Notes under the pieces: model-generated
What the model was told of the DNA's origin: nothing
Seen by the model: the letters and a program-made list of their open reading frames with translations, nothing else
Databases searched by the model: none
Part shown: positions 10,199 through 21,016 of the stretch, in pieces
How positions within the stretch are numbered: position 1 is the first letter of the stretch
Layout of the letters: every line of letters starts with the position of its first letter
Assembly: GCA_015039365.1 (NCBI GenBank)
Contig: WION01000008.1
Coordinates: forward strand, 434,001-498,000
Length of the DNA stretch: 64,000 nt
DNA from: Amanita rubescens
Taxonomy: Eukaryota; Basidiomycota; Agaricomycetes; Agaricales; Amanitaceae
Direction of reading: 5' to 3'
Made by a program: the position numbers and the translations under genes

Positions 10199-12399
10199 AT
10201 GACTTCAGAGTACGAACAGTCAATCGCATCCCCATTGATCACGGGCAGTTCACCCGAGTCCGCATCACGAAAGCACGGAAGACATACATCCGATGTAGAA
10301 CACGAGATCAGACATCTCCGTCAACTGTTACAACTTGAAAGACAGCGGGCAGACGATGCAGCGACAAAAACGCAAGAAACCCTCGCGCATCTCAAAACCA
10401 TTAATGAAGCAAGAATCAAAGCTATACAAGAAGCTTCTCAAGCAACCGAAGAACTGAGGTGCGCTTACCGAGGTTGCGTCGGATTGCCTCTTATCATCGA
10501 CTCTATAGGTTATACAAAATACAGCTAGAGACAGCACAGAAAGAAATTTACCGGGCGCAGGATGTCCTTAGGACCGTCGATAAGCGGCGGTCGGAAGCAG
10601 AGAAGGAAGCTGCAGAATTAAGGACGAAAAACCGGAGATTCGTTGAAGAGGCTAAAGTGCAACGTGCAATGGAACAGGGAAGACTACAGGGCATGAAGGA
10701 AGGAATAGAGAGAGGTCGAGAATTAGGTCTATTGGAGGGGCGCGTTATGGATTATAATCAAAGGCCACCTCAACGAAGCGGAAGCACTAGGCGTGCCGAC
10801 GAACCTTTGTCACCGAACAGCGGCGTTTCATCTTTCACTGATTATCGCCCTTCCGCTTCACGTTCTGCACAACCATCTCCGCGTCCGCCTTCTCGTCCAA
10901 ATTCTGTAGCACCGAGCACAGTCAGTCGACGCTCTGTTGACACCCGCAGCGAGCAGGAGATTCCTACTCCCGTCCCACCGCCTATACATCACTCTTCTAA
11001 TCAGCGATCCAATCATACGGCCCAAACCACTGACGACGCTACAGGGTACTACTCGCGCCCTGTCAGCGTCCGAAACAGGACACCTTCCCCGGTACATTCA
11101 CCCACATTTATACCCCCTGATAACTACATACCTTTTGCCGATGCCAACAATGTTATTCGCCTGCCTCCTCCGCATGAGTTTCAACGCTCACCAACTATAT
11201 CAGAGCGTCCTATCTCACCTGTACATGGTTCGGAGACAGACGATAGGCGTCACAATAGCCGTACGGGAACACCTTCTAGACGAGCACGTCGACATTCATC
11301 TCCCGAGTCTAACTCAACTACCATCTCACAGTTGGATTTGGTCAACGATCCAGGTGATAATCATCTAAGAACACCAATGAGTGCAATTCCAGAAGTATTA
11401 AGTAGCCAGACGAGCCCGGAGCCTGCCGGAAGAGAAGAACAAGAACTACACAGACGGCCCTCATTTGTGAGTCTGGCCACTTGAGCTAGCTTGAGCTTTT
11501 TCAAAGGACGTTAGGCTGGTTCCGCTAGAACGCACAGCTCGCAGAGGTCCGCTAAGGCGGCAAGGCTCTCAAGGAACTCCAGCTAATCAGCAAGCTCCAT
11601 TCTACACGCGTCCTCGTACCAGCTCAGGATCAACTATCTCTACGATGGCGCCTCCGGTATAGACGTAACATGATCTGTTAGTATATATTCACTAATCATA
11701 ATACAGTCTTCTCGCGGAACAACACGTAATGAGCCCCCAGTCGGCTCCCCTGCGAGTAGGCAGCCGACGCTGCTGCCAGCCGAACCACCATCATTTTCTA
11801 TGCCCTCCCCTCCACCTGAACCAATCGTACTTGATTCAGATGAGCTACCAGCTAATTTCAGTTGCCACAACATATACACCTCGTCCATCTTTTACCCAAG
11901 TTCAACCAAGTAGGAGCGAAGCCGATACTAGTGGCGACGCTCCACCTGTCATTCCAGATTCTGCATTGTTCGGCACGGATTCTGACAGTGACAGTGAAGG
12001 TGCGTCAAGTTTGAGCACCTTGTCTACCCCTCCGCCTGTTCGTCGGCACTTCGACCAGCATCAGAGGCACCCGTCTGGAGCAAGTACACACTATACTGGT
12101 GCGCAAGTTCCACTCCCACCATCCACTGTAGCGGGCACTCCACAGTTCAACACGGCTAGGAGGAACTCTACCTCCTGGAATCTCCTGGATCGTTGTGGGG
12201 AGGCGCTTCCACCGCTGCGGGTGTACCTTTGCCACCATCTACCGTCGCTGGTACGCCTTGGGCAGGCTCAGCCTCCGGTCCTGAGAATATGCCCTTGACA
12301 CCATCCACTGCTGCAAATACTCCACGTTGGGGTGGCTCTACGATTGGCAATGGATCCGGTAGTAAGAGCCGGCCATTGTCTCGAAACTACACAACGTAG
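10199..12399 (+). CDS. Coiled-coil, Ser/Pro-rich cytoplasmic protein
   Basis: First in-frame ATG is at 10199. After about 35 residues a long charged coiled coil begins (EIRHLRQLLQLERQRADDAA and onward) and is interrupted by one GT-AG intron at about 10459-10507. A Ser/Pro/Arg-rich disordered region follows for several hundred residues. Two further introns, near 11469-11506 and 11659-11705, lead to an acidic stretch (GTDSDSDSEG) and three copies of a PLPPSTVAGTP-type repeat, ending SRPLSRNYTT. Two frame breaks are likely: one extra base at about 11861-11863 and a one-base loss at about 12160-12185. No enzymatic domain is visible. Proteins of this layout are common in Agaricomycetes; a scaffold role is only a guess. 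Convergent with the splicing-factor gene to the right. Confidence 0.65.
12107..12333 (+). repeat. Three coding repeats of about 12 residues
   Basis: VPLPPSTVAGTP occurs twice and a variant MPLTPSTAANTP once, spaced roughly 30-40 residues apart near the C-terminus of the coiled-coil protein. The DNA copies differ at several synonymous positions, so the duplication is not recent. Confidence 0.7.
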
Positions 12400-12525
12400 T
12401 GCTAACTAATCGTCGACATTGTGAGGGAGTTTAGGACTCGTTCCATGGATCACCTATGCATTACTTTTGTCATAATGTAACATACAGTCTAGATATGCAC
12501 CAGCAATACATAACACATCATCGGA

Positions 12526-13931
12526 CTAATCCTTCCTCTGCCTCCTGCTCGACTCGCGAGAGCGGTCTCTTCGTCTATCTCTATCCGCGTCATTCCGCCG
12601 ACGGTCGCTATCGTAAACTCGATCCCTATCCCCCTCTATATCTTTTCTCTCTGTTCCTGTCTCTATATCTTTCTCGATATCCGTCTCGTTCACGATCTTG
12701 ACTGCCGTCATACCTTCGATCTTGCCTATCTCTGTCAGATTCGTGGGGATGATCGTCGCGTCGATCATCACGATTCCAATCCTTCCTGCGACTAGGGGAT
12801 CTCGAAGACCTCCTGGATTTGCTTCCTGACTGACGGGACGACGGGGACGCTTCTCGCTTCTCGCTCCCTGATCCTTCCGCATTTTCTCTTTCCTTCTTAA
12901 CAACAGGGACATATCTGCGTTCAGGTCGTCCGTTCCTTTTCTTCTTTGCTGACCCGTCGTCTAATGCTTCCTTTTCCTTTGCACCTATGCCCAATAATGC
13001 TGGCCTTGCCTGGGGCAAGTATGGCTCCACATGTTTTCCCCCTTTGGCAGAGCCATCGCTCCAACCCATCCCTCGCAACATCGCGGCGCCGAATTGGGAG
13101 ACAGGAACGCGAGTATAATCATCCAACGTCGCAACGTCCGGAAGTTCCTCAATATCCTGTTTGAGAGCCTCTGCTTCCGACACAGGAGTGGGTATCACTC
13201 TGATGTTAGAGTCGTCTGTCTCAATGCCTTCAGCAGCAGCGAGAATAGCGCGAAGTGCGCGCTGATCTTCGGTCTCTTCAACTTCCATCTTGATGATCTC
13301 GCGAGTTTCGGTGCCAATGTGTTGCTCTGCTTCGATTTTTATGGATGCTTTGCTCTTGATTTGCAAGCCGGCAAGGACAGGCCCTGAATTGATGGTATCT
13401 TTAGTTCCTAGTCCACCTACGCTCCCATCCTTGTCCCGCCTGTGCTCGCGCTGACGCAGGGACGAACTGAGCGGCACTACGCCGCTTGCGTGCAACAGCA
13501 CGCCAATCTTTGTTCTGCAGTGCAGGTATAACTAACGGGCCATTATCAGATTTTCTTTTCTTGCTAGAGCTGGGAAAATTTGAAGATTTATGGGATAGCT
13601 TGTGTGAGTTGAGACAGCTGTGGATTGGTACGGATGAATTAACACACCGCTGAACTGCAAATTGGTCAAAGCTGGTCAGCAGCTGATCTTGGAGTTGATC
13701 GTCGTCTTCGTCACTTGAGTCTGACTCATGCTGGTAGTAAGTGCCTCCTGGAGACGAGGCAGCACTGCGAGCGAGGGGACTGCCAGACAATGAGTCATTT
13801 GCAGCGGTGAGATGACGAGGCAGTGCTGGAGTTTTGAATGAAGGATTATCTGAGTCTGGGCCAGAGGACGCGGTTCTAGAGGGTGGCGTTGGGCGGCGTA
13901 CGGTGAAAGAGACCTTGTTGGTGGAGGACAT
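12526..13931 (-). CDS. SPP2: Spp2/GPKOW G-patch spliceosome factor
   Basis: Start codon at 13931-13929 (MSSTNKVSFTVRRPTPP). Exon 1 ends after DQFAVQR; an intron of about 80 bases leads to SSKKRKSDNGPLVIPALQNKDW and RKRRSAAQFVPASA. The Spp2-type G-patch follows: VPVSQFGAAMLRGMGW, GGKHVEPYLPQARPALLGIG. A long Arg/Asp/Ser-rich tail ends RESSRRQRKD. In yeast, Spp2 binds and activates the helicase Prp2 in the nucleus through this G-patch. Frame is broken by one extra base in the CCC run at 13435-13437 (restoring QADKDGSVGGLGTKD) and probably by another in the C run near 12630-12634, which extends the RS-like tail to the stop at 12526. Only 42 bases separate its start from that of the divergent Isa2 gene. 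Confidence 0.85.
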
Positions 13932-13973
13932 GATGAGAGCCGGCGTGACGGGCGGGAGGCGTGATGTGACGCG

Positions 13974-14626
13974 ATGACTCTCCTCCGCTTGTCCTCCTCG
14001 CTTTGCCGTCGCTCTGCCAGTCAGCCTTGCTTTCGCTCGCCATGTCGCCTCCTCCTCGCCCATAAGGGCTTCAGTGCCAATAAATTCATGCTCTAACAAG
14101 ACCGTCCTTGTTCACATGCCATCACCTGACTACATCGTTCAGGAGGAACTTGACGTAGATCTGCCGCCAAAAGAGGATGTTAGGCTTATAATAACCGATC
14201 GTGCTGCAGATGTGTGTGTACTCGTTCGTTATTGTAGTCGTCATTTTATTCGTTTCTCAGCAACTGCGTACAATATCGACCCGCATTCATAGTCCGGAAG
14301 CTGCTCTTCGAGTCGCTGTAGAATCGGGTGGTTGTCATGGGTATCAATACAAAATGGAACTCGCACACTCTCGTTCGCAAGATGATTAGCAAGTGTTTTT
14401 TTTTTCAAATGGGACCTTCTGTCACTCATCCAATCTCAGCCAGTTCGCGCATCCCACGATCAAACCTTCCAACATTCTCGTTGACGCGATATCATTTCAG
14501 TTGCTCAACGGATCCACCATAGATTACGCAACGGAGCTCATAGGCAGCAGTTTCCGCGTGTCTGATAATCCTCAAGCCAAAGGGTCAGGTTGCGGCTGCG
14601 GCATAAGTTGGGAGCTCAAGACATAA
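13974..14626 (+). CDS. ISA2: Mitochondrial iron-sulfur assembly protein Isa2
   Basis: A-type Fe-S carrier used to mature mitochondrial [4Fe-4S] enzymes. ATG at 13974 opens a presequence rich in Arg/Ser/Leu without acids (MTLLRLSSSLCRRSASQPCF). One extra base in the AAA at about 14082-14084 separates it from VQEELDVDLPPKEDVRLIITDRA. After a GT-AG intron come RIHSPEAALRVAVESGGCHGYQYKM and, past a second intron, QFAHPTIKPSNILVD and GSGCGCGISWE. The three conserved cysteines (CHGYQY, GCGCG) are present. The second intron, 14389-14439, starts GCAAGT, a GC-AG intron, and is needed to read DDYQFAHP without the TAG that unspliced DNA would give. Confidence 0.88.
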
Positions 14627-14761
14627 CGGGCACACTGATGTAATATGATGTGTGACACGATGATATCTAGTACTAGGGGGTAATAATACTGGCTGGATCA
14701 AACATGCAAGCAAAAACTAAAGACATACTATCTTAATCAAGTCCATGCAGCGTTGAGAACA

Positions 14762-15802
14762 TTAGCAAATGACACAACATTTCCAACCCTTGTTTGTATC
14801 TTCCTGTACCACTCCCCTACTGCTGTTTCTCCTACTATGCCTGGCGTCATTGGTAGGACCGTGTGCAGGTACGCCGTCCCTCATGAGCATGCTAGCACGC
14901 GTTGCAGCTTCAAAGACTTCATCAACACCTTCGATCTTTAATGCTGAACATTCCTTGTATGCCCGTGCGCCGATTGCCCGTGCCACTTTCTCGCCCATTT
15001 CACGTGTAACCCAAGGACACCGGTTTTCGGGTGTATTTGGATGTGGAGTATCGGGCCGAAGATCGGACTTGCATCCCACAAGGATAACAGGAATAGTAGG
15101 CCCACATATCGAGCGCACTTCTTCAATCCACTATGACTGCGGTCAGCACAGCACGTGGAAACCGAATGCTATATCTCCACCTTTGCTGTCACGTTTTCAA
15201 GCGAATCTGGTGTATCAAGGGCAAAGGCAATAAGGATTACATGGGATTTTGAATATGACATGGGACGAAGCCGCTGTTACGGGAAATAAGGATATAAAAT
15301 GAGTCTGGATTCTTGAGACAAACCTCGTACTCCTCCTGGCCGCTGAACAAGCTTCAGTGAGGAACGGGTATTTAGTACATATTGCACGTACGCGGTATCC
15401 CAGAGAGCCAGTTGGACTGGTTTTTCATCGAGTCTAATTTCAGCAACATAGTTGTCAAATACAGCTGCGCCACCACACTGTCAGAACAACGGAGTATAAC
15501 AAACAACATCATACTAGGTTGCTAATGCGGGCAGGTTTTCATGAGGTGTGCATTGATCTGCAAGGTTTGCAGCACTTACGTATTCTTTTGGGAACTCGCC
15601 AAGGGCGAAAGAGCACAGCAGCGATGTTTTTCCGCATGCGCCTATTGAGAACGGTGTCTGAGCGGAGGAAAAGGAACGGAATAATATATTACGTGCCATC
15701 ACCGACAATGACCAGTTTCCTACGAATCTACTCAGCAGAAAGACTCAGTACAGCTCGCTCGTGCTGTGGTCAGACACAACATACGGGCGTCTGGGAGCTC
15801 AT
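14762..15802 (-). CDS. Rho-family small GTPase (Rho2/Rho3-like)
   Basis: A membrane-attached GTPase controlling actin and wall synthesis. G motifs in order: KLVIVGDGACGKTSLL, VFDNYVAEI, WDTAGQEEYERLRPMSY, VGCKSD and ECSAL. A ~40-residue basic tail ends in CCVIC, a CaaX-type prenylation signal. The short first exon (MSSQTP, start 15802) joins only if one C of the CCC (GGG on plus, 15785-15787) is surplus. The next intron, 15696-15642, begins GCACGT (GC-AG). After the following intron the switch I region reads CGGAAVFDNY where VPTVFDNY is usual, so the Mg-coordinating Thr appears to be Ala; this may be real or a sequence fault. It is convergent with Isa2 and 100 bases downstream of Hop2 on the same strand. 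Confidence 0.9.
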
Positions 15803-15901
15803 AACTGCCGCTCAGGATGAATGGAGACGGAAACCGAGTTGTGGCTGCAGCTGGATGATAGAGACCGTCACAGCCTCGCTCCGTTGTCTTCTATTTACAT
15901 G

Positions 15902-16909
15902 TCACTCTCGTTTCCTTTTCAGGATTCCCGTCACTTTGCGCTCGCATAACGCTGTGCGCTCGAGCGCCGCATGCTCTCCGCTGTCCCACTCGATCCCCAA
16001 CTCATCTGCGAGTCTCTCTGCATCTTGCGGTGTCAGCGCATCAGTCACTAGTTGCCAGAATCTACTCTTTTCCATTCAGTCTTGGTCCAGGCTTGCCATG
16101 CGACCTACGTCATGAACACCTTTCGGCGGCGCACCCATTCCGCTCGCCATTTCAGCCACTCGCCTTGGATCTGTTTTCGTTCTTCAGGGGAAATCAGAGG
16201 GGCCCCAGTACGAAGGGGCCCCAGACGGTTTAATGTTTCATCAATCTTGGCAAAAGCATAGAGTCAACTACCATTTTCAAGATTGTGCCTCTTACGGCAA
16301 TTCCGGGTGCTATCAAGTTGACTGTGTAGTTCGGTATCAGTTGGAGTTGATTTTAATTTTGCCAGTTCTGTATCCTCGTCGACTTTGCGTCATGTGCCTG
16401 GTTAATGAAATGTACCTGCTGTCTTTGCCTTTGCCTCGAGCGCGAGGGACGCGTTCTCCTCTTTTACTGTTTTAATCTCGGCCTCGAGGCTTGCAATCAT
16501 TTCCGCGGGCAGACTCTCGATTTTGGCTTGGTTTGCGACAAAAAATGTCATCTTGCCTATGATACCTTTGTATAGGAAAGCTCGGACATAATCTATGCGC
16601 GTACCGTATGTTTTCTGAACAAGTTCGCCCCTCTCGGCAAGTGACACCAGTATCTTCTGAACCGCAGCCTTTGAGACTGCGCCTTTCAGATTCGCAGGAC
16701 ACATCAACGGCGCCATAAGGTCGATTCATCTAACTAATTACTGGGCATGTTTCCAGGAGGGGATATAATGAGTACCTTCTTTAAATATTCTAACACTTTA
16801 TCTTCCGCTGTTGGTTTACGTAGATAATTTCACGGAGAATAATACTGGTGCTGAATATACCTTCTTGTCCTTTCAGGACCTTTACATCAGATTTGGCCTT
16901 TGAGGACAT
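15902..16909 (-). CDS. HOP2: Hop2 homologous-pairing protein (TBPIP/PSMC3IP)
   Basis: Partner of Mnd1 that stimulates Dmc1/Rad51 strand invasion in meiosis. Start at 16909 (MSSKAKSDVKVLKGQE), then AEDKVLEYLKK and MNRPYGAVDVSANLKGAVSK, the winged-helix head. KTYG and MTFFVANQAKIESLP are followed by a coiled coil (IASLEAEIKTVKEENASLAL), ELAKLKSTPTDTEL, RLGPLRTGAPLISPEE and WVRRRKVFMTFWQLVTDAL. It ends ERKVTGILKRKRE. One extra base at 16696-16698 (plus strand) separates AVDVS from ANLKGAV. The rest joins by GT-AG introns. Length fits the family. Confidence 0.9.
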
Positions 16910-17107
16910 GGTGATAAGAACGTCGATGTATGTATGTATGCGCGTACTAATACGGGTTCGGTCGATGCCGACGGGCGGGTCTTTCGCTAGCCGGCTTTCC
17001 CGGGTATCATGCTTTTCTTCCGTCTTCTCTGACCGGGAAGCGTCACTCCGTTCTGCAACTTAGAAGATCCATCATAACTGCATGATACAGTGTCGTTCCT
17101 CATTCGA

Positions 17108-18304
17108 ATGAGTCCTGACGCAGTTGCCGAGCCGTTACCAATTAGAAAACAAGAACTGAATAAACTCATCCGTTCTGGCCTTGCCGGCGGGGTCGCAGGA
17201 TGTGTTGTATGTTTAATTCCATATAACTGTTGTCTCTCTCCTTTTACTAATTGAAAGTTGCATGAAAGGCCAAGACCGTCGTGGCACCACTTGATAGAGT
17301 GAAAATACTATTCCAAGCGTCCAACCCAGAGTTTAAAAAATACGCAGGTTGGATGGATTGTTGCCTTGACTATTAGTTCTAGACTTAATCGTGTAACAGG
17401 TACCTGGAGTGGCGCTTTCAGCGCAGGAGCCCAGATCTATAGAGAAAATGGCGTGAGAGGCCTTTTCCAAGGCCATTCAGCAACACTTCTGCGCATTTTT
17501 CCATATGCAGCCATAAAGTTCATGGCATATGAGCGTGTTCATCAAGCAAGTACTAACTACGGTTATATACAATTATCAGATATTGATGGAAAAGTCAGAT
17601 ATTGATGCCCACTAGACAACAAGAGACCAATATAAGGCGTTTCGCTGCAGGTGCCATTTCCGGTAAACCTTATTTGTGTTTCAAATTCAATATTCTCAAA
17701 ATTTATATTAGGTGGCATATCCGTTGTCTTCACATACCCACTAGATTTAATTCGAGTCCGCATGGCGTTCATAACCAAAGCATCCGTCAAGTCCGCACGA
17801 CCCACATTCGCGCAGGCAATTCAACAGATTTACGGGGAGGGTTCAAACATGCCGTCAACGCAGAAAACATCTCCCGGGTTATTCCACAGGTTCCCGCTAC
17901 TCAAGTTTTATCGGGGGTTCTCGGTAACTTTGGTGGGAATGGTGCCATACGCCGGTATGTCGTTCCTGTGTTGGGGGTTCTTGCGGTCCAAGTTTCTTCC
18001 GCCCTCCAAGGCTGGGCATAGACCAGCCACGCCCATCGCCGATCTTGTCATTGGAGCCGTGTCCGGCGCACTGGCGCAGACTGTATCATACCCATTTGAA
18101 GTGATCCGGAGGCGAATGCAAGTAGGCGGAATTACACGGCCGAATGAATGGTTGCGATGGGGCGAGACGATCAGAACGATATTTCAGGTGCAAGGTTGGC
18201 GAGGGTTCTTTGTTGGACTTAGCATAGGGTATTTAAAGGTGGTGCCGATGACTGCCGTGAGTTTCACGGTATGGCAAGGTGGGAAGCGATTGTTAAATGT
18301 TTGA
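17108..18304 (+). CDS. LEU5: Mitochondrial carrier, Leu5/SLC25A42-like (CoA import)
   Basis: Three mitochondrial-carrier repeats are visible: [32 protein letters not shown]; and [19 protein letters not shown], each with the P-x-[DE]-x-x-[KR] signature. Linking segments include [20 protein letters not shown] and [20 protein letters not shown]. The sequence resembles yeast Leu5, which is required for coenzyme A accumulation in the matrix. All exons join without frame error. The fourth intron, 17546-17598, begins GCAAGT (GC-AG) and ends at the second of two copies of CAGATATTGATG; use of the first copy would give a 34-base intron and shift the frame. Divergent from Hop2 with 198 bases between starts. 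Confidence 0.88.
17577..17607 (+). repeat. 12-base direct repeat containing a splice acceptor
   Basis: CAGATATTGATG occurs at 17577-17588 and 17596-17607. Both contain an AG acceptor at the same place. Only the second keeps the carrier reading frame. Confidence 0.8.
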
Positions 18305-18476
18305 CAGACGCAGAGCAAATACACTATTGCTTAACGTAAGATTCACCTTCAGAGATCACTTTTTTCCTGGCGGGGATAACAAATTAAGGTCAGTCTTACA
18401 CTGCCATTACAAATATGCTGTCTACCGCGATTCCTTTCGGGTCGTCACCTTGGTATCGCTCCTACCTGCCTACGCC

Positions 18477-20860
18477 ATGATGGATGCTACTCCTGATGTA
18501 TTCACCGAGAAGAAAGAGAAGAAGACTCGCAGACGATTGCGGCTGAGCTGCGTCGAATGCACCAAACGCCGACAAGTGCGTAAATTCAATATTCAGCGGT
18601 TATCTTAGCGTATAGTTGCCAACGTCAATAATACCTGCTTGTCAAGCAGAAATGCGACCGCAATCATCCATGCTCGCTATGTGTTTCGCGCAATGTCCCT
18701 CATCTCTGCCGATGGGAGAACGTGCCCGTCGCACGCCCTGCTCCAGCCCGCCCTCCATATTTCGCTGGTTCTTCCGCCGCTGACAGCGAAGCTATCATTA
18801 GCGAACTGCAAGAGAGAATCAGAGTTCTCGAGGACGCTCTTTCTCAGAAGAACAGGGACATCAAATGACGCTGAAAGCGCTTCCGATGCAACTTCGCCGC
18901 AGGAAATGTCATTCACCGACGCAGAGGATACAACAGCCATTCTACAATCTATGCCCTCTACTCCTATGAGCGAGAAAGGCGCAAGGAAAACCTGCATAGA
19001 TTATCCGCTTGACGATGCGGTTTACTCGGTAACATCATTCCATGCCCAGCTGTCACTTGCCCATCATGGCGAGTTCATCGGCCGAGGCAGCCTGATATGT
19101 GCCTTGCATTCGGTAAGCGGTTACTTATGCGTGGCCGTTTGAGCCCGACACTGATTTTAATCAGTTGAGCACAAAGAAAATTCGCCGGTTTCTCTACGCC
19201 CACTCCACTGATGCTACCTACCTGCAGGGTCAACTAGCCGGAGGCTTTCTATTAGGACCCCCTGCAAAAGAATTTGATGAATTATTCGATCACATACCAC
19301 CAGAGCCCCATGCACAACGACTTGTAGAGTCGTTTTTCCAAGACGTCAACTGGCAGTTTGGCATACCAGAAACATGGTTCATGCGGACATATCGCCAAAT
19401 GTGGACTATGCTGCAGTGTGGCTCTCAGCAGCACTGGTGGTCAAGATTAAATCCAAATTGGGTATCACTCTTTTTCTCAATCTTAGCACTGGCCCCATAC
19501 AATCCAGAAGAGGGAAATTCATCGGAAGATACAGAACCCCATGAATTATATTTCAGATGCGCAATGACAGCGCGATGCATGGCTGAGAGCGCCTTCCTCA
19601 AAGAACCGAGCTCTTCTATCATGGTATCGGCAGCTGACGGGACAGTATTGAGTTGTCTCGCTGCCCCGCTATTGTGCAATTACCTAGCGGAGCGTGGCCA
19701 CGCCAGTGAAGCCTGGAAACTTGTGGGTAAAGCTATTTGCGCCGCTACCGCTATCGGCATGCACCAAGATCCTGGGTGGCCATATTGGCAGGTAATGTCT
19801 GAAGAAGAAAAATTACTGAGAAGGCGCGCCTGGTGGGGTCTCTTTGTTTGGGACAGGTAAGTAGTAAAGCGATTGTCACAAAGCGGGCTGGAACATTATA
19901 TCGCAGACTATATTCTTACGTTCTTGGGCGACCCTATATCCTACGCAAGGACTTTTCCAATGTGGAGTATCCCATTGACGATGCGCTCGGGTCACAAAAT
20001 ATCTTTTCTGTTGGTCAAATTGCTCTGATCAGGCTTGCCGAGATTGTTGGCGAGGCCATTGACAAGGCAAGTCAATTTGTGCCCATCAATATTACATACT
20101 GAATGAAGACGCGTAGACTTTCGTCATTGACTACCCAGACTGCCCTGTTTTCTTTGACCTTGACGAAAAGTTCAAAAATTGGGAAGCAAGTCTACCACCA
20201 GAATACAAGCAGGTCAAACTTGAGGATCTGACCTTCAGCCAGAGAGGATTATCGGAAGATCTGCTGGTTGCACGAATGGCATATTTATTGCAGACATGGT
20301 ATCTCCTGTCCAGGGTCAAACTGCACATTGCTTGCACGACAGGTCAAGGGCGGATAGCAAAGCCGGAGAGCCTAGCCATGGAGAGCCGCGAGCGGTGCTT
20401 TGCGGCTGCTGTCGAATTGATCGAGCTTCAATGTAGCGTTATCACGGCGGAGATCGAGATAACCATCAAGTCCAAGAAGCCAACTAGTTCAGGCAGTGGC
20501 ACCTGGTATTTCGAGGGCTGTTTTTCACTACTGGAGGCGTCTGTGACGATTATGACGATCGTAACGCACCGACCATACGGAGAGAGAGAACAGCAGGTGG
20601 ATTTATTGCTTGATCGTTCGCTGAAAATGTTCAAACGAATAGCCTCTTACGAGCGGGGCAAGAGGGGAACGATAGCGCGGATGTCAATGGAAGTTCTGGG
20701 GGTACTCCGGAACCAGACAGTGCCACCGGAGTTGCGGCGGGGGATGGGACTGAGAGAGCAACCACCTACAGCGTTGTGCGATGATAAGGAAGAGGCAGAG
20801 AGATTTGAACTAGATAAAAGTGTAACCCCATCTAGTGTGTTCTGTATGGAATGCGACTGA
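18477..20860 (+). CDS. Zn2Cys6 transcription regulator with fungal_trans domain
   Basis: Exon 1 from 18477 has a basic stretch (KKTRRRLRLSCVECTKRRQ) and exon 2 completes the binuclear zinc cluster: CVECTKRRQ/KCDRNHPCSLC...LC, six cysteines with normal spacing. A short coiled coil follows (SEAIISELQERIRVLEDALS). One extra A in AAA at 18863-18865 breaks the frame before NDAESASDATSPQ. The middle homology region is recognisable by RRRAWWGLFVWDR and later YVLGRPYILRKDF. The intron 20067-20116 starts GCAAGT after GACAAG and is the only way past the stops there (GC-AG). The protein ends SSVFCMECD. Nuclear; target genes cannot be deduced from the context. Confidence 0.9.
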
Positions 20861-21016
20861 GGGGTCACCGGAATATAGATATTGTAGCCAATTTGAGTAA
20901 CTCTCTAGTCCACCACAGCCTCGAATGTCATCAGTTCCCTTGCCGTCCGTTCTCTAACCGCCCCTTCGCCGTCTTTGTTCTTTCATTACTTCTCCTCGTA
21001 TCCGCCCCCCTCGACC

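Noticed and set aside
12107..12333. Recent tandem duplication in the coiled-coil gene
   Set aside because: The three repeats differ at many synonymous sites and spacing, so they are old protein repeats rather than a fresh DNA duplication.
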